From Leucocoprinus leucothites (taxonomy: Eukaryota > Basidiomycota > Agaricomycetes > Agaricales > Agaricaceae), in contig JAACJO010000013.1 in NCBI GenBank assembly GCA_013368445.1, positions 744,001-808,000 of the forward strand: a DNA stretch of 64,000 bases. Direction: 5' to 3'. Both the position numbers and the translations under genes were made by a program. Positions within the stretch are counted from its first letter, which is position 1, and the number at the start of each line of letters is the position of its first letter. The notes under the pieces were generated by a model. It was not told the DNA's origin and did no database searches. It saw only the letters and a program-made list of their open reading frames with translations. This document shows positions 47,835 to 61,200 of this stretch, piece after piece.

Positions 47835-48681
47835 GGTATCTGAGAGATGATGCTGGGTGTACTCGACTCTTCTGAGCAACATACCTTATTTATAAAGGCT
47901 GCGAAATTGTCACAATTTGCTGCATAGCTATTGAGATTTATATCACTAAACGAGTCAACTGCCAATTGGTAACTACGGAGACTCACTTTTTGCTAACAGT
48001 CAGACGAGTATCACTCTGGAGCACGCATTTCGACGTGGACGAATGAAAGCGAGTGGCTAGCGGAAGTTCGAGCGAACCCCTATTTACGATGACGTTAGAC
48101 CCAATAAGCTTGATCGGGCCTTCAATATTTCAATATGTGGGAGCCCGTGCTCGCTTCCGTCTTGTACACCTACCACTCCCCAGCGCCTCAGCTCAGCTGG
48201 TCTCTCGGTTCATCTGCACTCCCAAATATACTTGATTCTATTCTCACTCGCGACTTCTAGGATCTTTCACCCTATAATGAGAGTGAACACTGTTGGCCGG
48301 GCGATACTTTTTTCAACAGGCTTTCCTGCCACAAAAGGTTGAATCGTCCAGCCGTATTTCCCTGCGAATAGTTTTCTCGAGAAAGACATGACCTTGGCCG
48401 GCTTCACTAGTACTACTACTGACCCTTGTCTATAAAAATTTTGTCGGACCGCACGAGGGAACCTTATACTTTTTAATCAACGGTCTGAGTCTTGTTTGAA
48501 CTGTGAAACGTTTCTTTCTTCCGTTAAAGCTCTTTTATCCTCTACCTGGCAGCCTCTCAAATGATTCTAAATCAGAGCGGAAAGGTCATCAGAATTAAAC
48601 GACGCGATCAGCTGTAGTTACTCGTTTGGTCTGTTCTGCCCTACGCCGATCTAACCAGTAACAAGTACTCCTACTGTCAAC
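47835..48681. other. Intergenic, upstream of divergent Arf-like gene
   Basis: No gene is supported. The short open frames (48053-48235 plus) lack motifs. It should include the promoter of the gene at 46.5-47.8 kb and the 3' end of its paralogue. Confidence 0.45.
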
Positions 48682-50137
48682 CTAAAGAGGAAGATTAGGA
48701 ACCAGCTTTGCAACCGAATCTCGAGTCACGACACTAGGCAGATGTTTCTTATCAGGTAGAACCATCTGCTTCTTTGCAATGGGAGTCATTATAACCTCTT
48801 TCGAATAATAGTCCATCCACAAGCTTCCATCGACAACGAAGGGATTGACGACGAGGAAGCGTGCAAAATCATCAACCCAAGCTCGAGGTTGGTTCTCGTC
48901 AGCGTTAGGTGTAAACTCTTGGCTCATATTCTGGATCGAGAAATGAACGATCTGAATCCAGAAATAAGTCATTGTGAAGTGGAATGATTTCCCTGTTGTC
49001 TGCAGCCCCTTGCTCTGAGATGTGTACTTTGCAATACCATCAAAGAGCATATCTTTTCCTATGAGCAGCATTTTGTCAGTAATTCGCTTAAAGCCTGTAG
49101 TCGTTGGTATACCTTTCTGACGCCCATGTATCGTCAGGACGTGATAAGCAAGTCGAATATGGGTATAGTGATCCCAGTCCAGTAGAGCAACCTCTTCAAA
49201 TTTCTGCAAAAACTCTTCGGGCGCTAATTTTTCCTCTTCAAGGCGAGAAAGCCAAAAGTCGAGCTTCGGAGCAAGATTGCCGGGCGTGCGTACGGATAAT
49301 TGATGCGAGAGCTCCTTCTCGCCGGCCCCGCCCCCCGTTAAGGGCGATCCCCCAATTGCTTCTTGTTGTACGGCGATATTCTTCAATTGTTCTCGTGATA
49401 TCTCAATGGTCAGATTCAACCAGTCGAATGCCTGGGGTATTCCACTCTCGGCCGATAGTCCGGCCATCGAAGTAGTTGGGTAGACGGCACATATCGTCCC
49501 AGACAGGACAGAAGCAAAAGCTCTGCGGATTTCATCCACAGACATTTTATCCGGAAGTTCTTGTTTATTTGCGAGCCTAGAGATAAGAATCATAAGATCA
49601 AGGCAGACGTCAGTGGTGAAGGACACATGCGCGAAGAACAAGCAACGAGCACAATACATACACCAGGATAGGTATCCGCTTGGGCTTCATGGCGATACTT
49701 TCTGCCGACAGATTCTTCTCGCTTTTTTGTATATGGTCTTGCCGTCGCCCGTAGACCCTCAACACCTCCGCGAGTGCCTCTGTACTCTCTTGCAGCCTTT
49801 CACGATCCCAGCTATCGACAACCCACACCAAAGCGTCCGCTCTATCGATGTACCATTGAAGGAGGTTCACCATGTAGCGCGGTCCAGCGCAACCAGTGCC
49901 AGCATCCCAACCGCAGATTTCATGAGCAGCTGTCCTGACTGTCCCATCCTTGGCCAATGTTGGGGGTTTGAAAGTCTCTACGTTAAAGCCGAGGGTAGGT
50001 ATTGTGTTGATAACCTCATTGAGCTTTAACAGATACAGAAGAGTAGTCTTCCCGGCAGCGTCAAGCCCGGCGAAGGTTACTGTGTACTGATCAGATTTTC
50101 CGTAAATACGATCGATGAATCGGCGAATGAAGGACAT
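48682..50137 (-). CDS. Arf-like small GTPase with C-terminal domain
   Basis: Exons are 50137-49662, 49576-49113 and 49058-48682, giving 438 residues. The start at 50137 (MSFIRRFIDRIYG) fits the Arf N-terminus better than the upstream ATG at 50188. Motifs are G1 AGLDAAGKTT (23-32), G2 TIPTLGFNVET, G3 WDAGTGCAGPR (normal WDVGGQ), and G4 LANKQE (normal NKQD). Loss of the Gln in G3 and of Asp in G4 departs from classical Arfs. The C-terminal 200 residues match the neighbour (LDWDHYTHIRLAYHVL, MTYFWIQIVHF, MVLPDKKHLP). The second intron is 54 bases and in frame, so its retention would add 18 residues. It has GT/AG ends, a CTGAC branch site, and the same place as in the paralogue, which supports splicing. 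Role unknown. Confidence 0.8.
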
Positions 50138-50807
50138 GGTCGTATAGTGAAAGATAGAGGTGTAGGAGAGTAAGCTGAGTCTACCCAAATAATTCTAGGC
50201 CCTTAAGCTCTGCGATTGTCGACGTGTATGGTTGTCATGCACAGTCAGATGGAATCTATACCGCAGTTGTCAGCGTCACGGACAGCGGGCGTAGTCTGTC
50301 TCCATGGTCTCTTGATCTCGCAGTGCATCGCAGCATGCGCCTAAGCAGTGAGTTTACGTTTAAGCAAGCCAAGGCATGGATGGAAATGAGGAAAGCCCCT
50401 ATTTGTATTCATGATGACATCATGTCACTGTCGAATTCGTTAATTAGCATCAGTGGGAACACGCGACAAAGGATCGCTTTCGGATCAGACCAACCAAAGT
50501 TGGACTCATCTAATTCACTCTTTTGCTCATCAGTGAGGCCTTGAGATATCGACGGTAACTCGAATTTGAAGTGGTGACATCTGTCGGCAACAGCATAGTG
50601 CAAGGCAGGTCACGGTTACTTTGCCTTCAATTCCTAGTTCTTACACCCTTTCCATGGCTGTTCGCTTTCATGCAGTACTTAGTCTATGAACAGCTAGAGA
50701 CTCAATTAAAATGGGGTATCAATAAACACAAAGAGTACTGTAAGAAATGTCCACGGAGGGCCGATCGATGAACACCGGGTGCTTTCCCTACCGCCCTACA
50801 TGAGCAC
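50138..50807. other. Intergenic between Arf-like gene and hydrophobin
   Basis: No gene is supported. Open frames exist on both strands (50224-50544 plus, 50409-50603 minus). The minus one reads protein-like in part (LTDEQKSELDESNFGW) but has no partner exon or start that I can justify. Confidence 0.4.
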
Positions 50808-51286
50808 CTAGAGGACGACATTGGCGGGGACGCAGCCCAAAGCGACAGCACCGTCTAGTTCAGAGTCAGATCCTCTGCTTACCCATAAAGGTCACAATAA
50901 AACCTACCGAAATCGTTGTTTTCACAGCAGACAGCTCGGGCACTGCAACCGTTTTGGCTGAGGCCAATGGCAGAAATGGGGGTGCAGGTAACGCCAACAT
51001 TTGCGGTGGTGTCGGTAAGATCTACATTCAATAATCCGAGGAGCAGTTGGAGCGGACCAGTTGCGTCCTTGGGGGACTGGACAGTGTTGCCTGTTCATCA
51101 AGAATTGTGTTACAACTTTTGCCGTGAGGATGACAAGAGATACTCACAGCACTGTACAGGTCCAGCGTTACAGCTACCAGAACTACCACCGGAACCGTCG
51201 CCGAGATCACCGCCGATACCATTGGGAGCAGCGACGACGGTGAGAGCCAAAGCAGAGGCGACGAAAAGAGCAACTTTAGAGAACAT
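50808..51286 (-). CDS. Class I hydrophobin
   Basis: Exons are 51286-51148, 51090-50908 and 50854-50808, giving 122 residues. This is a small secreted protein that self-assembles at air-water interfaces and coats hyphae and spores. It opens with a signal peptide (MFSKVALFVASALALTVVAA). All eight cysteines are present in the order C-x6-CC-x34-C-x12-C-x5-CC-x12-C, ending GCVPANVVL. The spacing and the long second loop place it in class I. The ATG at 51286 is chosen over one at 51376 because it starts exactly at the signal peptide. Two introns interrupt the cysteine region, as is usual for Agaricomycete hydrophobins, and the last exon codes for only about 15 residues. Confidence 0.93.
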
Positions 51287-52591
51287 GTTTAGAGAGACGG
51301 TAAAGAGTGACTGGGTTGTGGGGTAGAGGCTTTTGGGAAGAGAAAATGACGGTGTTCGGTTTATCGAATACCTCATAGTAAAATCTGCTCGGATTTTATA
51401 TCGTCGAGAAAGATTAATGATTGCCTCTCTAAGCCTCCTGCACCAGAAGATTGACTCGCCATGGCTTTACGACATGACAATGCGGTAGACGTTGATCGAC
51501 TGAAAATGAGATGCTTGCCGCGTCTATGGCACTCCTGTAATTTGAAAGCAATGAACGAAAGGAGCCCATCCCGACCTCCCAGTAATTGAAATGTCTCCAC
51601 TACGTGAGAAAAACGCCTGTCGATGTATTTGACGAGATCCCCTCATCTACTGAAAAGCAAGCCTTTGTCCGGCTCGCTGAGGCGGCGGCACAACGAATGC
51701 TAGGTTTACGAGATATAGCGTTTTGGACCCTAGTGAACACCCCGTTCTCTCGAGCCAGAAACATCCTAAATCAGTTTAGGAGGGACACGATTAGAACCAC
51801 AGCCAAGGTGGACTCTATTACCTCCTAGCCTCATCTCCTAAATACGCCGCTTTTTTTTTTTTAGATCTGACTTGACTAACACAACGGAAAAAATATAGTA
51901 AGCGACTATCTGAAGAGCCCTGGGAGGCTAGAAGACTTGCAGCTCTCTGCAAAACACGGCAGAAGAAATCAAGTTCATTGAAACCTGAAAAAACGGCATG
52001 TAGACCTAGCTTGACACAATCAGGAGATACCAACGGACTTGATTAAACAGAATTTGACGGTATTAGGGGCGAAAGTCTCCTGTTTATTCTCCTGAGCTTC
52101 AACTTAGTAGATCTGGCTGAGGCATAGAGTAGTGAGAGCGACGTGGTACAAGATGACAGCCCGGCGCCATATCATTTCAAGTAGCTCACCAAGAACCTCA
52201 ACCAGTCAATCAACTCAAACTCACACCAACACAATCAAAGAAAGCAAAGCCAAGGATATTCATTCATTCATTTCATTCTATCTAAAAGCAAAAAAAAAAA
52301 AGAAAAACAGATTAAGAAAAAAATAATCCGCTTGAACGCGAGTGTCTGTGTGCGCGCGCGAAAGAAGGGTTATAAAATGTATATACGTATATCATAGGAG
52401 TGATATGTAGCGAGCAATTGAGGTTATAGCGTTATGTTACTTTCGTTGGGTTGTCCGTGATGTCGGTAGTGGTAGTGGTCAAGGTGGTGCGGGATGTGAG
52501 TTATGCATCAGTTCAAACGTCAGAAAAGAAAAGATAAAAATAAATCGCAAAGATGTATGCATATCCAATGAAAAGAGAAGAAAGAAATCCA
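51287..52591. other. Intergenic, hydrophobin upstream / HMGR 3' flank
   Basis: The hydrophobin promoter should lie in the first few hundred bases. The open frames at 51373-51600 and 51586-51828 have no motifs. An A-rich stretch occupies about 52290-52325. The region 52330-52591 flanks the 3' end of HMG-CoA reductase. Confidence 0.45.
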
Positions 52592-55500
52592 TCACGACGA
52601 CGTTGAAGAAGACGAAGACGAAGGTAGAGGTGCCGTCGCAGATGTCACAGTCGAAGAAGAACCCGAAGAATCATCATCTCTAGGCGTCCCACTCGTCGAG
52701 GTCGCAGCATGCGGAGGCGGAGGCGGGGTAACCGGTATCGAACTAGTCGGCGTCAACATCGACGCCGGCACAGGCAAACTAGCCAACTGTCCCCCAACAG
52801 GAACCATCCCGGGACCAGGCGTAGTGGGCCGTGAAGCAGCGGGCGTATTTGTCTGACTCCTATTATGCGCCATATGCGCCCGAATCAAATGTCCAGCCGC
52901 AAGCGCGCTCAACAACGACAACTCGCCCGCCATAACAGCAGCAGCGATCATCCTCGCCAGCGCTTGTGCATTTTGTCCGGGATGTGTCGGGTGTGCACCT
53001 TTGATTCCGAGCATATCGAGTACAGCTTGTTGGGGTGCGAGAACGGTTCCACCTCCGACGGTACCGACTTCGATTGAGGGCATGGAGACTGTCATAAGTA
53101 GATCTTCGCCGTCATTAACCCTATGCTCGTGTTAGCATCCGAAACCAATGTAACAAGAGAAAAGAAAGACATACGGTTCCATCAGAGTAATACAATTCGA
53201 ACTCTCCACATTCTGTGCGGGGTCCTGTCCGGTCGCAATAAACATCGCCGTCAAAATATTTGCCGCATGCGCATTAAACCCTCCAATCGAACCAGCCATC
53301 GCACTCCCCACCAAATTCTTCTTCGTATTCAAATTACACAACGCATCCACCGTGGTCTTCAACACCGACTTCACAACCTTGCCAGGTATCACTGCCTCCG
53401 CAACAACCGACTTCCCTCTTCCCTCAATCCAGTTAATCGCCGCAGGCTTCTTATCCGTGCAGTAATTCCCGGACAACGCCAGAGTGATCATCTCAGGGAA
53501 CTTGCTCTGCATCGCCTCGAGCGCCTTCTCCGTCCCCTTCGAAATCATATTCATCCCCATGGCATCTCCAGTCGCAGTCGCGAACCGCACAAACAACGTC
53601 CTCCCAGCAAGCGCCGTCTTCAAGCTCTGCAATTTCGCAAACCTCGAAGTCGACTCAAACGCCGTTTTCAATACGTTGTAACCCTCATCCGATTCAATCC
53701 AAGCTTTAGCTTGAGCAGCTTGAACGATAGATGGGAAATCAATCCCAGGACCGCGCGTCATCCCATCGCGAGTGAGAACGGTGGTGACACCTCCACCTGC
53801 GTTGAGAGCTTTACAACCGCGAGACGTAGATGCGACGAGAGTGCCTTCAGCTGTAGCCATGGGGATGTGGACCATCTGACCATCGACTTTCAAGGGACCG
53901 GCAATACCAAGCGGGATGGGGATGTATCCGACAACGTTTTCGCAGCAAGCCCCGAGGACACGGGAGTAGTCGTAGTTCGTGAGCGGAACATCCGAACCCT
54001 CGAGTGTCTGAGTCCTAGATTGCCGAGCTGCAGGAAAGCAATCAGAAAACCGACCCCTTACGATAAAAAAGGGGGAAAATAACACTTACAAACCAAAGCC
54101 CTCCTAATCCTCACCGCTCTCTCAAGTTCATCATTTCCAAGCACCTTCTCAAGCGCATACATCGCAATCTTTCCATTCTGAGCCAACAGAATAACCTCCT
54201 CATCATTCAACATCTTCAAACTCAAACTCAACGGCCTAGGGCCATTCTCAAAAACATCAATACACTCCTCCAACGACCTCACAACTTGAGGTTCAGCGGA
54301 GGGAGGTGTGTGGATACCAGAATCGGTGAGAGGTGGAGTGTTGAGCGATGCGGCAGCGGCAGCGAGTTTGCGATCGACATCTTCGAGTGTAAATGTCGGA
54401 ATGGGTACGGGTTTCGGGCTGGTGATGGGGGCAGGGATGTGAACAGGTAAAGGACCAGTAACAGGTAACTGCAAAGAGGAAGTTGACGAGGAAGTCGAGA
54501 CGGGTGCGGATGCAGGTGCAGGCATAGGCACGGAGGGGTTAATGACAACAGTCTCCTCCTTCTCACTCTCCTTCACATCCTTCTCCTTTTCCTCTTCCTC
54601 GAACCTAACACCACCCCGCTGATTCCCACCCATCCTCGAAGACATCACAAGTAACCCACCAGGCAACCCCAGCGCAAGTCCCTTCAACAAAAACCCATTC
54701 AACGAGATACTAATTGCCAACAATACCACAATCCACTTCGACATGATCGGATCTCCCACAAGTCGAGTCCAACTCGACATGAAGCTCTCAATCACTTCTG
54801 ATGTCGTTGGGCGTTTTCGCTCGAGTGTATATGGGTTCTCGGAGTGTCCTTGGTCGTGATCGTGGATATGCTGAGCGGGGCGCTGTTGGATGGAAGAAGA
54901 GAGAGTAGAAGAGGAGCGTTTGGATAATGATGTTGAACGATGCTGTTCAAGAATAGAAGTAGGCGGAGTAACACGGATATACACGGGTGGTGAAACCTTG
55001 ACCCAAACATCCCTCACAACCTGCTGCTCCTCGCCAGCAACAACCTCCGTATCATTGTTAATCTCAAGAACGACAGACGCATCATCCGCAAGTGCTTGAA
55101 GAACAGGACGGAGTGCGGGAGCGTTGAGATCAACACGACGGATAGTAACGGAGGAAGAATGGGAGGTGTGACGAGTGGGCGTAAGGGGGGTGATGAGATT
55201 GAGAATGTGAAGCGTCGTAAAGGTCGCAATCTACGAAAAATAACAGAGAACCACTCAGTCAGTAATCGCATCCCCACAAATTCAATTAACGGTAACCAAC
55301 CAAAAGCAACTTCAACCTCGCAACCGGATTCTCCTGCTTCTTCACCTCCTTCAACCCTTCCTCATTCACATTCCCTGGTTGCACCAACCCAGCTCCCTTT
55401 TCGCCGAGCAATGCAGAAACCTTCTTCTTCATCGACTTCACCAACTGCGACGAATACTCTTTCTGCTTATCCTTCTCTCCCTGAGCAGCGGTAAACGTGG

Positions 55501-58276
55501 GTGAGGTTGGGGAGGAGAACCTTGATCGTCCAGAAGCCAAAGCCGAAGGTTTGCCGGAGGCAGCAGAAACAGGTTTCAGATTGAGCGAACTGGCGATGGA
55601 TGAGGTGGATGAAGAGCGAGATCGAGATGAACGTGTCATTGCCCGGGCAGTCTTGATTCGTCGAACCTGAGGGAGTGGCAAACGTAATGGGTCAGCGCAA
55701 GTCCGGGTACGATGAGAATCGTGTGCTGGGAAAAAGACAATAAGAGGTGGGGAAGGGGAAAACAAATGCGACGAGACAGGGAAAGAAGAAAAAAGGTGAA
55801 GTTTGGGAAGCAAAGTTCAAGGACTTGAATCAAAGAATGGAACCGATCCAAGTATATAGGGAGATCCGACCAGAGGGGTACCGGCTTGTCCTGGTCCGTG
55901 ATCCCAATCGGTTTCTACAGGATCCAGCACAGCACCGCCAAAAATGGCATCATCGAACTCGCAACACAAAAAGAGTCAATGGAATCACGGTCCATCCACA
56001 TATGACAACAATCCAAACAAAGAAACAGAGATCGGGTCATCCACCACTCAATCACGAAACCCCACGCTCAGTCCACTGTAAGGAAAACAAAAAGCAGTTT
56101 CCCGCCCCGCCTTTCAAGAGAACAATAACCCATTCTCTCAAACGATGCGAGCTAAATGGGATACAGACTCCGATGTGCCGATATTCAAGACCCCGAGAAC
56201 AGGCCAGCCAAGCACTGGAAAGTGACGGGCAAACGAAACAAACGGAGTGGGAGAGATCGCAATCGCCCCCCAAGTCGAGGTGAGTAGACAGGCACTGATG
56301 GGGATGTAACACCCAGTCAAACATGACCCAGCCTCGCACACGTCAAAACCGGCATCGCAACAGGGGACGATCATCCATCCGTCCATCCACCAATCTATCC
56401 GTCTGTCCCAGTTCGCCAACAAGGACCCTGTACCCCGAAACTCAAAATCGAGGACGTCCGACATACGTACGCACAGACCCCACAGCCCCACCCCATACCC
56501 ACACTTCGCAACAGGGGAATAAATTACTCGCACAAAAAGTCCGCGAAACGGTTGCCCTGGTCCTATCCACTCCAACCAAGTAGTTATCGCACCCCAGCGG
56601 CGATGCACCACCTCACGTGACATTCGCAGGACAAACCATCCACCCGTCCGGGCCAATTAGACACCGAGCGGGAACAAGACGGAGAAGAGGAGAAAGAAGA
56701 TAAAAAGAAGCATAGGACGGAGGGAAAGAAGTCCAAGGTCCCAAAGAAGTAAGAAGCGGACCCCCCATGGCACCACATTTTGTGTGTACACACGATGTCA
56801 ATTTTTGGAACAGAAAAGATGACAAGCGGGTTGTGGTACGACATTATTTTTCTCGAGTGTGTGGAAACCTCGAGGAGTCGTGCCATATCATTAAGATAGC
56901 GAATAGAATGGAGGAAATAATGATGAAAATAATGAATAGAATGGACGCTCACCTCAATCATAATACCAAGTATAGCCGCGAGGTACGTGCAGAGGAGGAC
57001 ACAATCGACGCCAAGAATCAACGCCGCGAGTGCACAAACCTCCTTCAACCCACCGACTTTTGAGTACGCTCCAACAACCAACACCGCAATTTCGAGGAAA
57101 TAGTCGCGAATAATGGGAGGGTAAACCTTGGTAAGGCTCTCCGTAATAATCTTTGGCGCAGGTTTCATTTGAGCACCAGGGTTTGGCGACGCAAGAAGAT
57201 GAGGATGGGTAAACACCGTCCTAGCCAACCTCAACGGCTTGTCAAACCCAATCGTACAAACAAGGAAAGGTAACGCCTCGGTCAGCGCAACAGGGTCGAT
57301 TGGGATACGCAGGGCCATGGCAATAGGAAGTGAAATCAATAGCGCAAGAATCGCACTCGACAGAATAGCACAAGGTAACCAGAAATTGGAACCGAGTTTC
57401 CTGGAGCGGGTGAAGAGGAGGAAGAAGGTCGTGTGCATAAGGAGATACCCAGCGAGGATGAGGAGAATATCCAAGGAATCAGCTTTCTTTGCTAGGTCCC
57501 AGAACCGGAGGACCATAGTGCGTGCGGCGTATGCGACCCATGTGGGCGAGTTCATTTGGCCAATGGGTACATGGTCCGCGGCTGTACGAGCAGACTCGAC
57601 TTGGAACTTTGTGCCAGAGTCGTCGGTGAAGACACGTCCGCCACGTTCATCAGCGGTGAGTGCGGATACCCAGTCGTCCTTGTGTGTTCCAGGTGCAAAC
57701 GCAAGTGTCTGGGTGAAAGACCGTAACGAGGCATGTTGGTGGGTGAAACACGTGGAGAGGGAAGAGTTGAATGGGCGGTAGCAAATGCTGGGGTACTTGC
57801 GGCCGGTAGAGGAGAGGAAGGAAGTGGTGAGGTGATATGTGAGGTTGCGTGTCGAGTCTGAGAGGGGCGAGTCCAGCAGGGAAATGGATTCTGGTACGAA
57901 CTGAACAAAGAAATGGTGTCATAAATTTTAATATTGTGCGCTTAAATTGAAAAAAAGAACAACATACTTTGCCGCGAGGAGAGTCGAGAGTGAGCACGAG
58001 CTGGTGGAGCTCCAAGGCTGTTGCACGGTTGTCTGCACGCGCATGGTCCCAGGCTGTTTCCCGGACATTCACCCACTCGCCTCGGTGGAGGAGGGCATGA
58101 GCAGGACGAAGAGTAGTGGTTGCATAGGGTGTTGTTGGAGGTGAGAGGAAGGCAGAGTGCTTGATGGCGTTGAGAATATGGAGGTAGGCAAGAGTGCCTG
58201 CTATGCAGAAGAAGACGATTGTTTCTATGGGCGTATACGCCGCATGCAGCGCAAAGGGCTTGAGCACTGCGCGCAT
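52592..58276 (-). CDS. HMG1: 3-hydroxy-3-methylglutaryl-CoA reductase
   Basis: Exons are 58276-57968, 57900-56953, 55666-55301, 55230-54090, 54027-53175 and 53120-52592, giving 1,381 residues. The enzyme reduces HMG-CoA to mevalonate with NADPH, the control step of sterol and isoprenoid synthesis, in the ER membrane. Exon 1 has a first membrane helix ([20 protein letters not shown]). Exon 2 holds the sterol-sensing-type membrane segments ([20 protein letters not shown] and following). Exon 4 has a Ser/Pro-rich linker and another helix. The catalytic part is in exons 5-6: [35 protein letters not shown], and the His of [16 protein letters not shown] Ser/Thr/Pro-rich tail follows. Intron 2 is 1,286 bases, far above its neighbours of about 50-70. 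A possible 5' UTR intron ends just before the ATG. Confidence 0.93.
55667..56952 (-). promoter_or_regulatory. Long HMGR intron with promoter-like features
   Basis: The intron has GTGAGC and CTCAG ends and lies after the sterol-sensing region. Inside are a palindromic E-box TCACGTGA (56613-56620) and a TATA-like TATATA (55853-55858). A pyrimidine-rich block lies just downstream on the coding strand. The first in-frame ATG of exon 3 (55637-55639, MTRSSRSR) is about 214 bases past the TATA-like site. Open frames within the intron have no recognisable products. Use as a promoter is inference only. Confidence 0.35.
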
Positions 58277-61200
58277 CCTAAGGGTTGAGTGTCAGTCTAA
58301 AGCCCCGGTCGTACCAGATCTACCTTTCTTTTTTATTCCATGCCACAATCCATTTTTGGAACACACGGACCCCGGTCACTCACACGTAACACGTTTCCCA
58401 TTTGCGACACCGCCGGCTCAGGCTCGACAGGAATAGAAAGTAGTCTCATCGCCTCCGCTCTCTCGCTACTTCAACGATCCGATTGTAACTAGCACCAGAA
58501 CTGACGCCACAATATTTTTGCACTGTGGGCATGCCTGCACAAAGAATATCCCCTCCCCCGCGGTCAGCAGACTACTCTAGCGTTTTATGGCCTTCTTGCC
58601 ATCATAGGTAAAGTATCCAGGGGCCACATATTCACCGGTGTACGTACTCTAAGCACCACCCACACACCCAGAAAAGCAACCCGGTCACCCAAGGAACACA
58701 CGAGTTTGCTGAGCGGCGTACTACACTCTGTATCGATACGATAGCCATCCCATCTCGATCACTCTAGTATCCGTTAGACCTAGAATTTAGTAGTGAAAAT
58801 ATCGAACGTGATTGTCACCATAACCGATTCCGTACATATCAAACCATAACACCATCCCTCCATACCAGCCACCACCGCGTGAACAAAAAGAACCAAGTAG
58901 CGGAGAGGGCTCGAACAATAAACCCAAGTGGTCAAATGCTCGGACGACAATATCAACGGGTCAACCAAAGCTGTCACTCCCTCCCCCATTTCCTGTCACT
59001 ATTTACTTTATATATACGAAACCCGAAATTGTATACGAGGAGTGGGAGCACCACCGGGAACAAATGGAGAGAACTGTATGTAACGAGTTACACATGAATT
59101 TTGTTTCCCGGTGGAAATCCCGAACGAACATTGCTGTTACTTCCTGATTCAATTCGCAGTGACCAGCAAAAGTACTAATCTATTCGGGTCTGGCTGACCT
59201 ATGCATACTTGTATCGATCGTACCCTCAAACATCGACTCTCGAACCCTCGTTTGCTGATCCCATAGAGTTTTGCACTAAAGACCATCATACGAGTTCGCC
59301 GCCCAAAGTCGTACCCTATCGAAGTTTCTGTGGGCACCTTCTCTGTGGGCACATTTCAAGCCATCTAATCTAATCTAGTCCATACAAGTCAACTTGGTCT
59401 TAGTCGCCCGGAAACATGGTCTACTTATAATTATCTCAAAGTGGTCATTGCGAAAGGGTCTGAGAATGGTTTAGGCTGTCAAAACCGACCCTTGTTACTT
59501 GCTTGATTCGAGGTACACCAATCCGATTCCCCATACGTCCTTCCCATTGACCCTCCACATCATCACTACAACTACTACCCTGAACTACACTTTCGCTTCA
59601 TCTTGCCTCACCTAGCTGCAATGCACAATCACATTTCCAAACACCTACCATAGCAGGTCCGAGTGCCAGGGGACCTACACTATGAGAAGCTCGTCACACC
59701 TTGAACACTTCCTCACATTCGAATCACCCCGACGCCGCACTCAAGTGTCGGACATTCCTTGAACATCAAAGGACATACGCCACTTTGGTTTCACAGTTCA
59801 GATCACCAATCAATTCCCATGATCGCTGGTACGATAGATTGTCCCGCACTGTACATCATCCCTAGTAGTACGAGGCACCTGTCGATCCGGCAAAGAAAAC
59901 CAGTGCTTGGGTTGTAGACATGGTGTATGGAATAGAACCTCCAGACACTGCGCCTTCAATTCGCGCACAGCCTAAAAATGAGCGTGGCCTTGGATCAATG
60001 GATTTAACTTCCGAATGAGTGAACGAACACTAGAGAAGATAATTACCCTTTTCCAATCGAACCTACCTGTTGCGATATCATCACCCACGATGCATGTTCC
60101 ATCTAACAACGTCCTATCGCTGATACTCCGCACGAGATAATCCCGCGAACCTCACCTCAAGAGCTCAGAAAGACGATGTTTTAGTATTCTACTCCGATGA
60201 CCATCGGAACTAAAAATAATTTTATCTCCTCTGCCTCCTCTCCGGGTCTTCCGGCACCCTTACCCGGCGAGAAGCCTGGGATACAGAGTCGGTTACTTCT
60301 GTTTCGAAGATGTTATTGGCTGCAGCCAGGGTACATTGCCGATGTCAGAGCTACGGTATGTTCAAAACATTATAGCCTAAGCGACATATGTATGACGCTC
60401 CTGTCCTGCCCCCGCCTGTCTTCTCATTATATCGTGTGCCTAAACCTGTGCTTTTTCGACAGCCTATAGCACTTTGAATGCTTCATTCTTATAGAGTAGA
60501 GGTGACCCCGACCACCCACCCCCCACGAAAACCGGTCTATCATTACTATCATCTAAAACTCGGGAAAATCAACAAGTCATATCCGATACATATCGGAAAG
60601 CCGTGCATACCTCAACAATTTCAATCACACTATCCCACATTTATCATTTCTTATCAGATCCCTCCATTTCACTGCTGTGGTAGAGCATCCCTAATGCGCA
60701 GTCACGACGGTAAGCTCATAACTTTGAACCTGACTATGACGTCTAAAACAGGACTTGATTTGGCCTTACCTCTTTGATCACCGACCTCTGCATCCTGAGA
60801 CTCCCAGTAGGGTACCGATCAAGCCCGTTCACTAGCCAACTGCGCTCATCATCAAACTCCAATATCACACTAATGACTGTTGAAGTGAGATAACAACGGA
60901 ACTGTCTACCAGAGCTCTAACCTTACTAGTGCGTGCCTTATAAAAGAGGCGCCAGTTGTGATGTACTTAAATGTGTAGACGGAAGCTCTGTACCTCCGCA
61001 GCTCCAAGAAAAGGCCTCACCAGGACTTTGAGGTCAATTCATGAATTGATTGCGCCCTGCTTATGAAGTCTGCATTACCCCGACACATTCTGACGACCTA
61101 TTCTCGTGATTAGAGAGAGCACTGGCCCAAGAGCGTTAATCTTAACTCCCCAAGTCTACACTGGCCGCCACTCCCGACCGAGCCGCTCACGTTGACGCCG

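Noticed and set aside
53123..54082. 319-residue plus-strand open frame opposite HMG-CoA reductase
   Set aside because: It is antisense to conserved catalytic exons and is Arg/His-rich, as expected of a shadow of a GC-rich gene.
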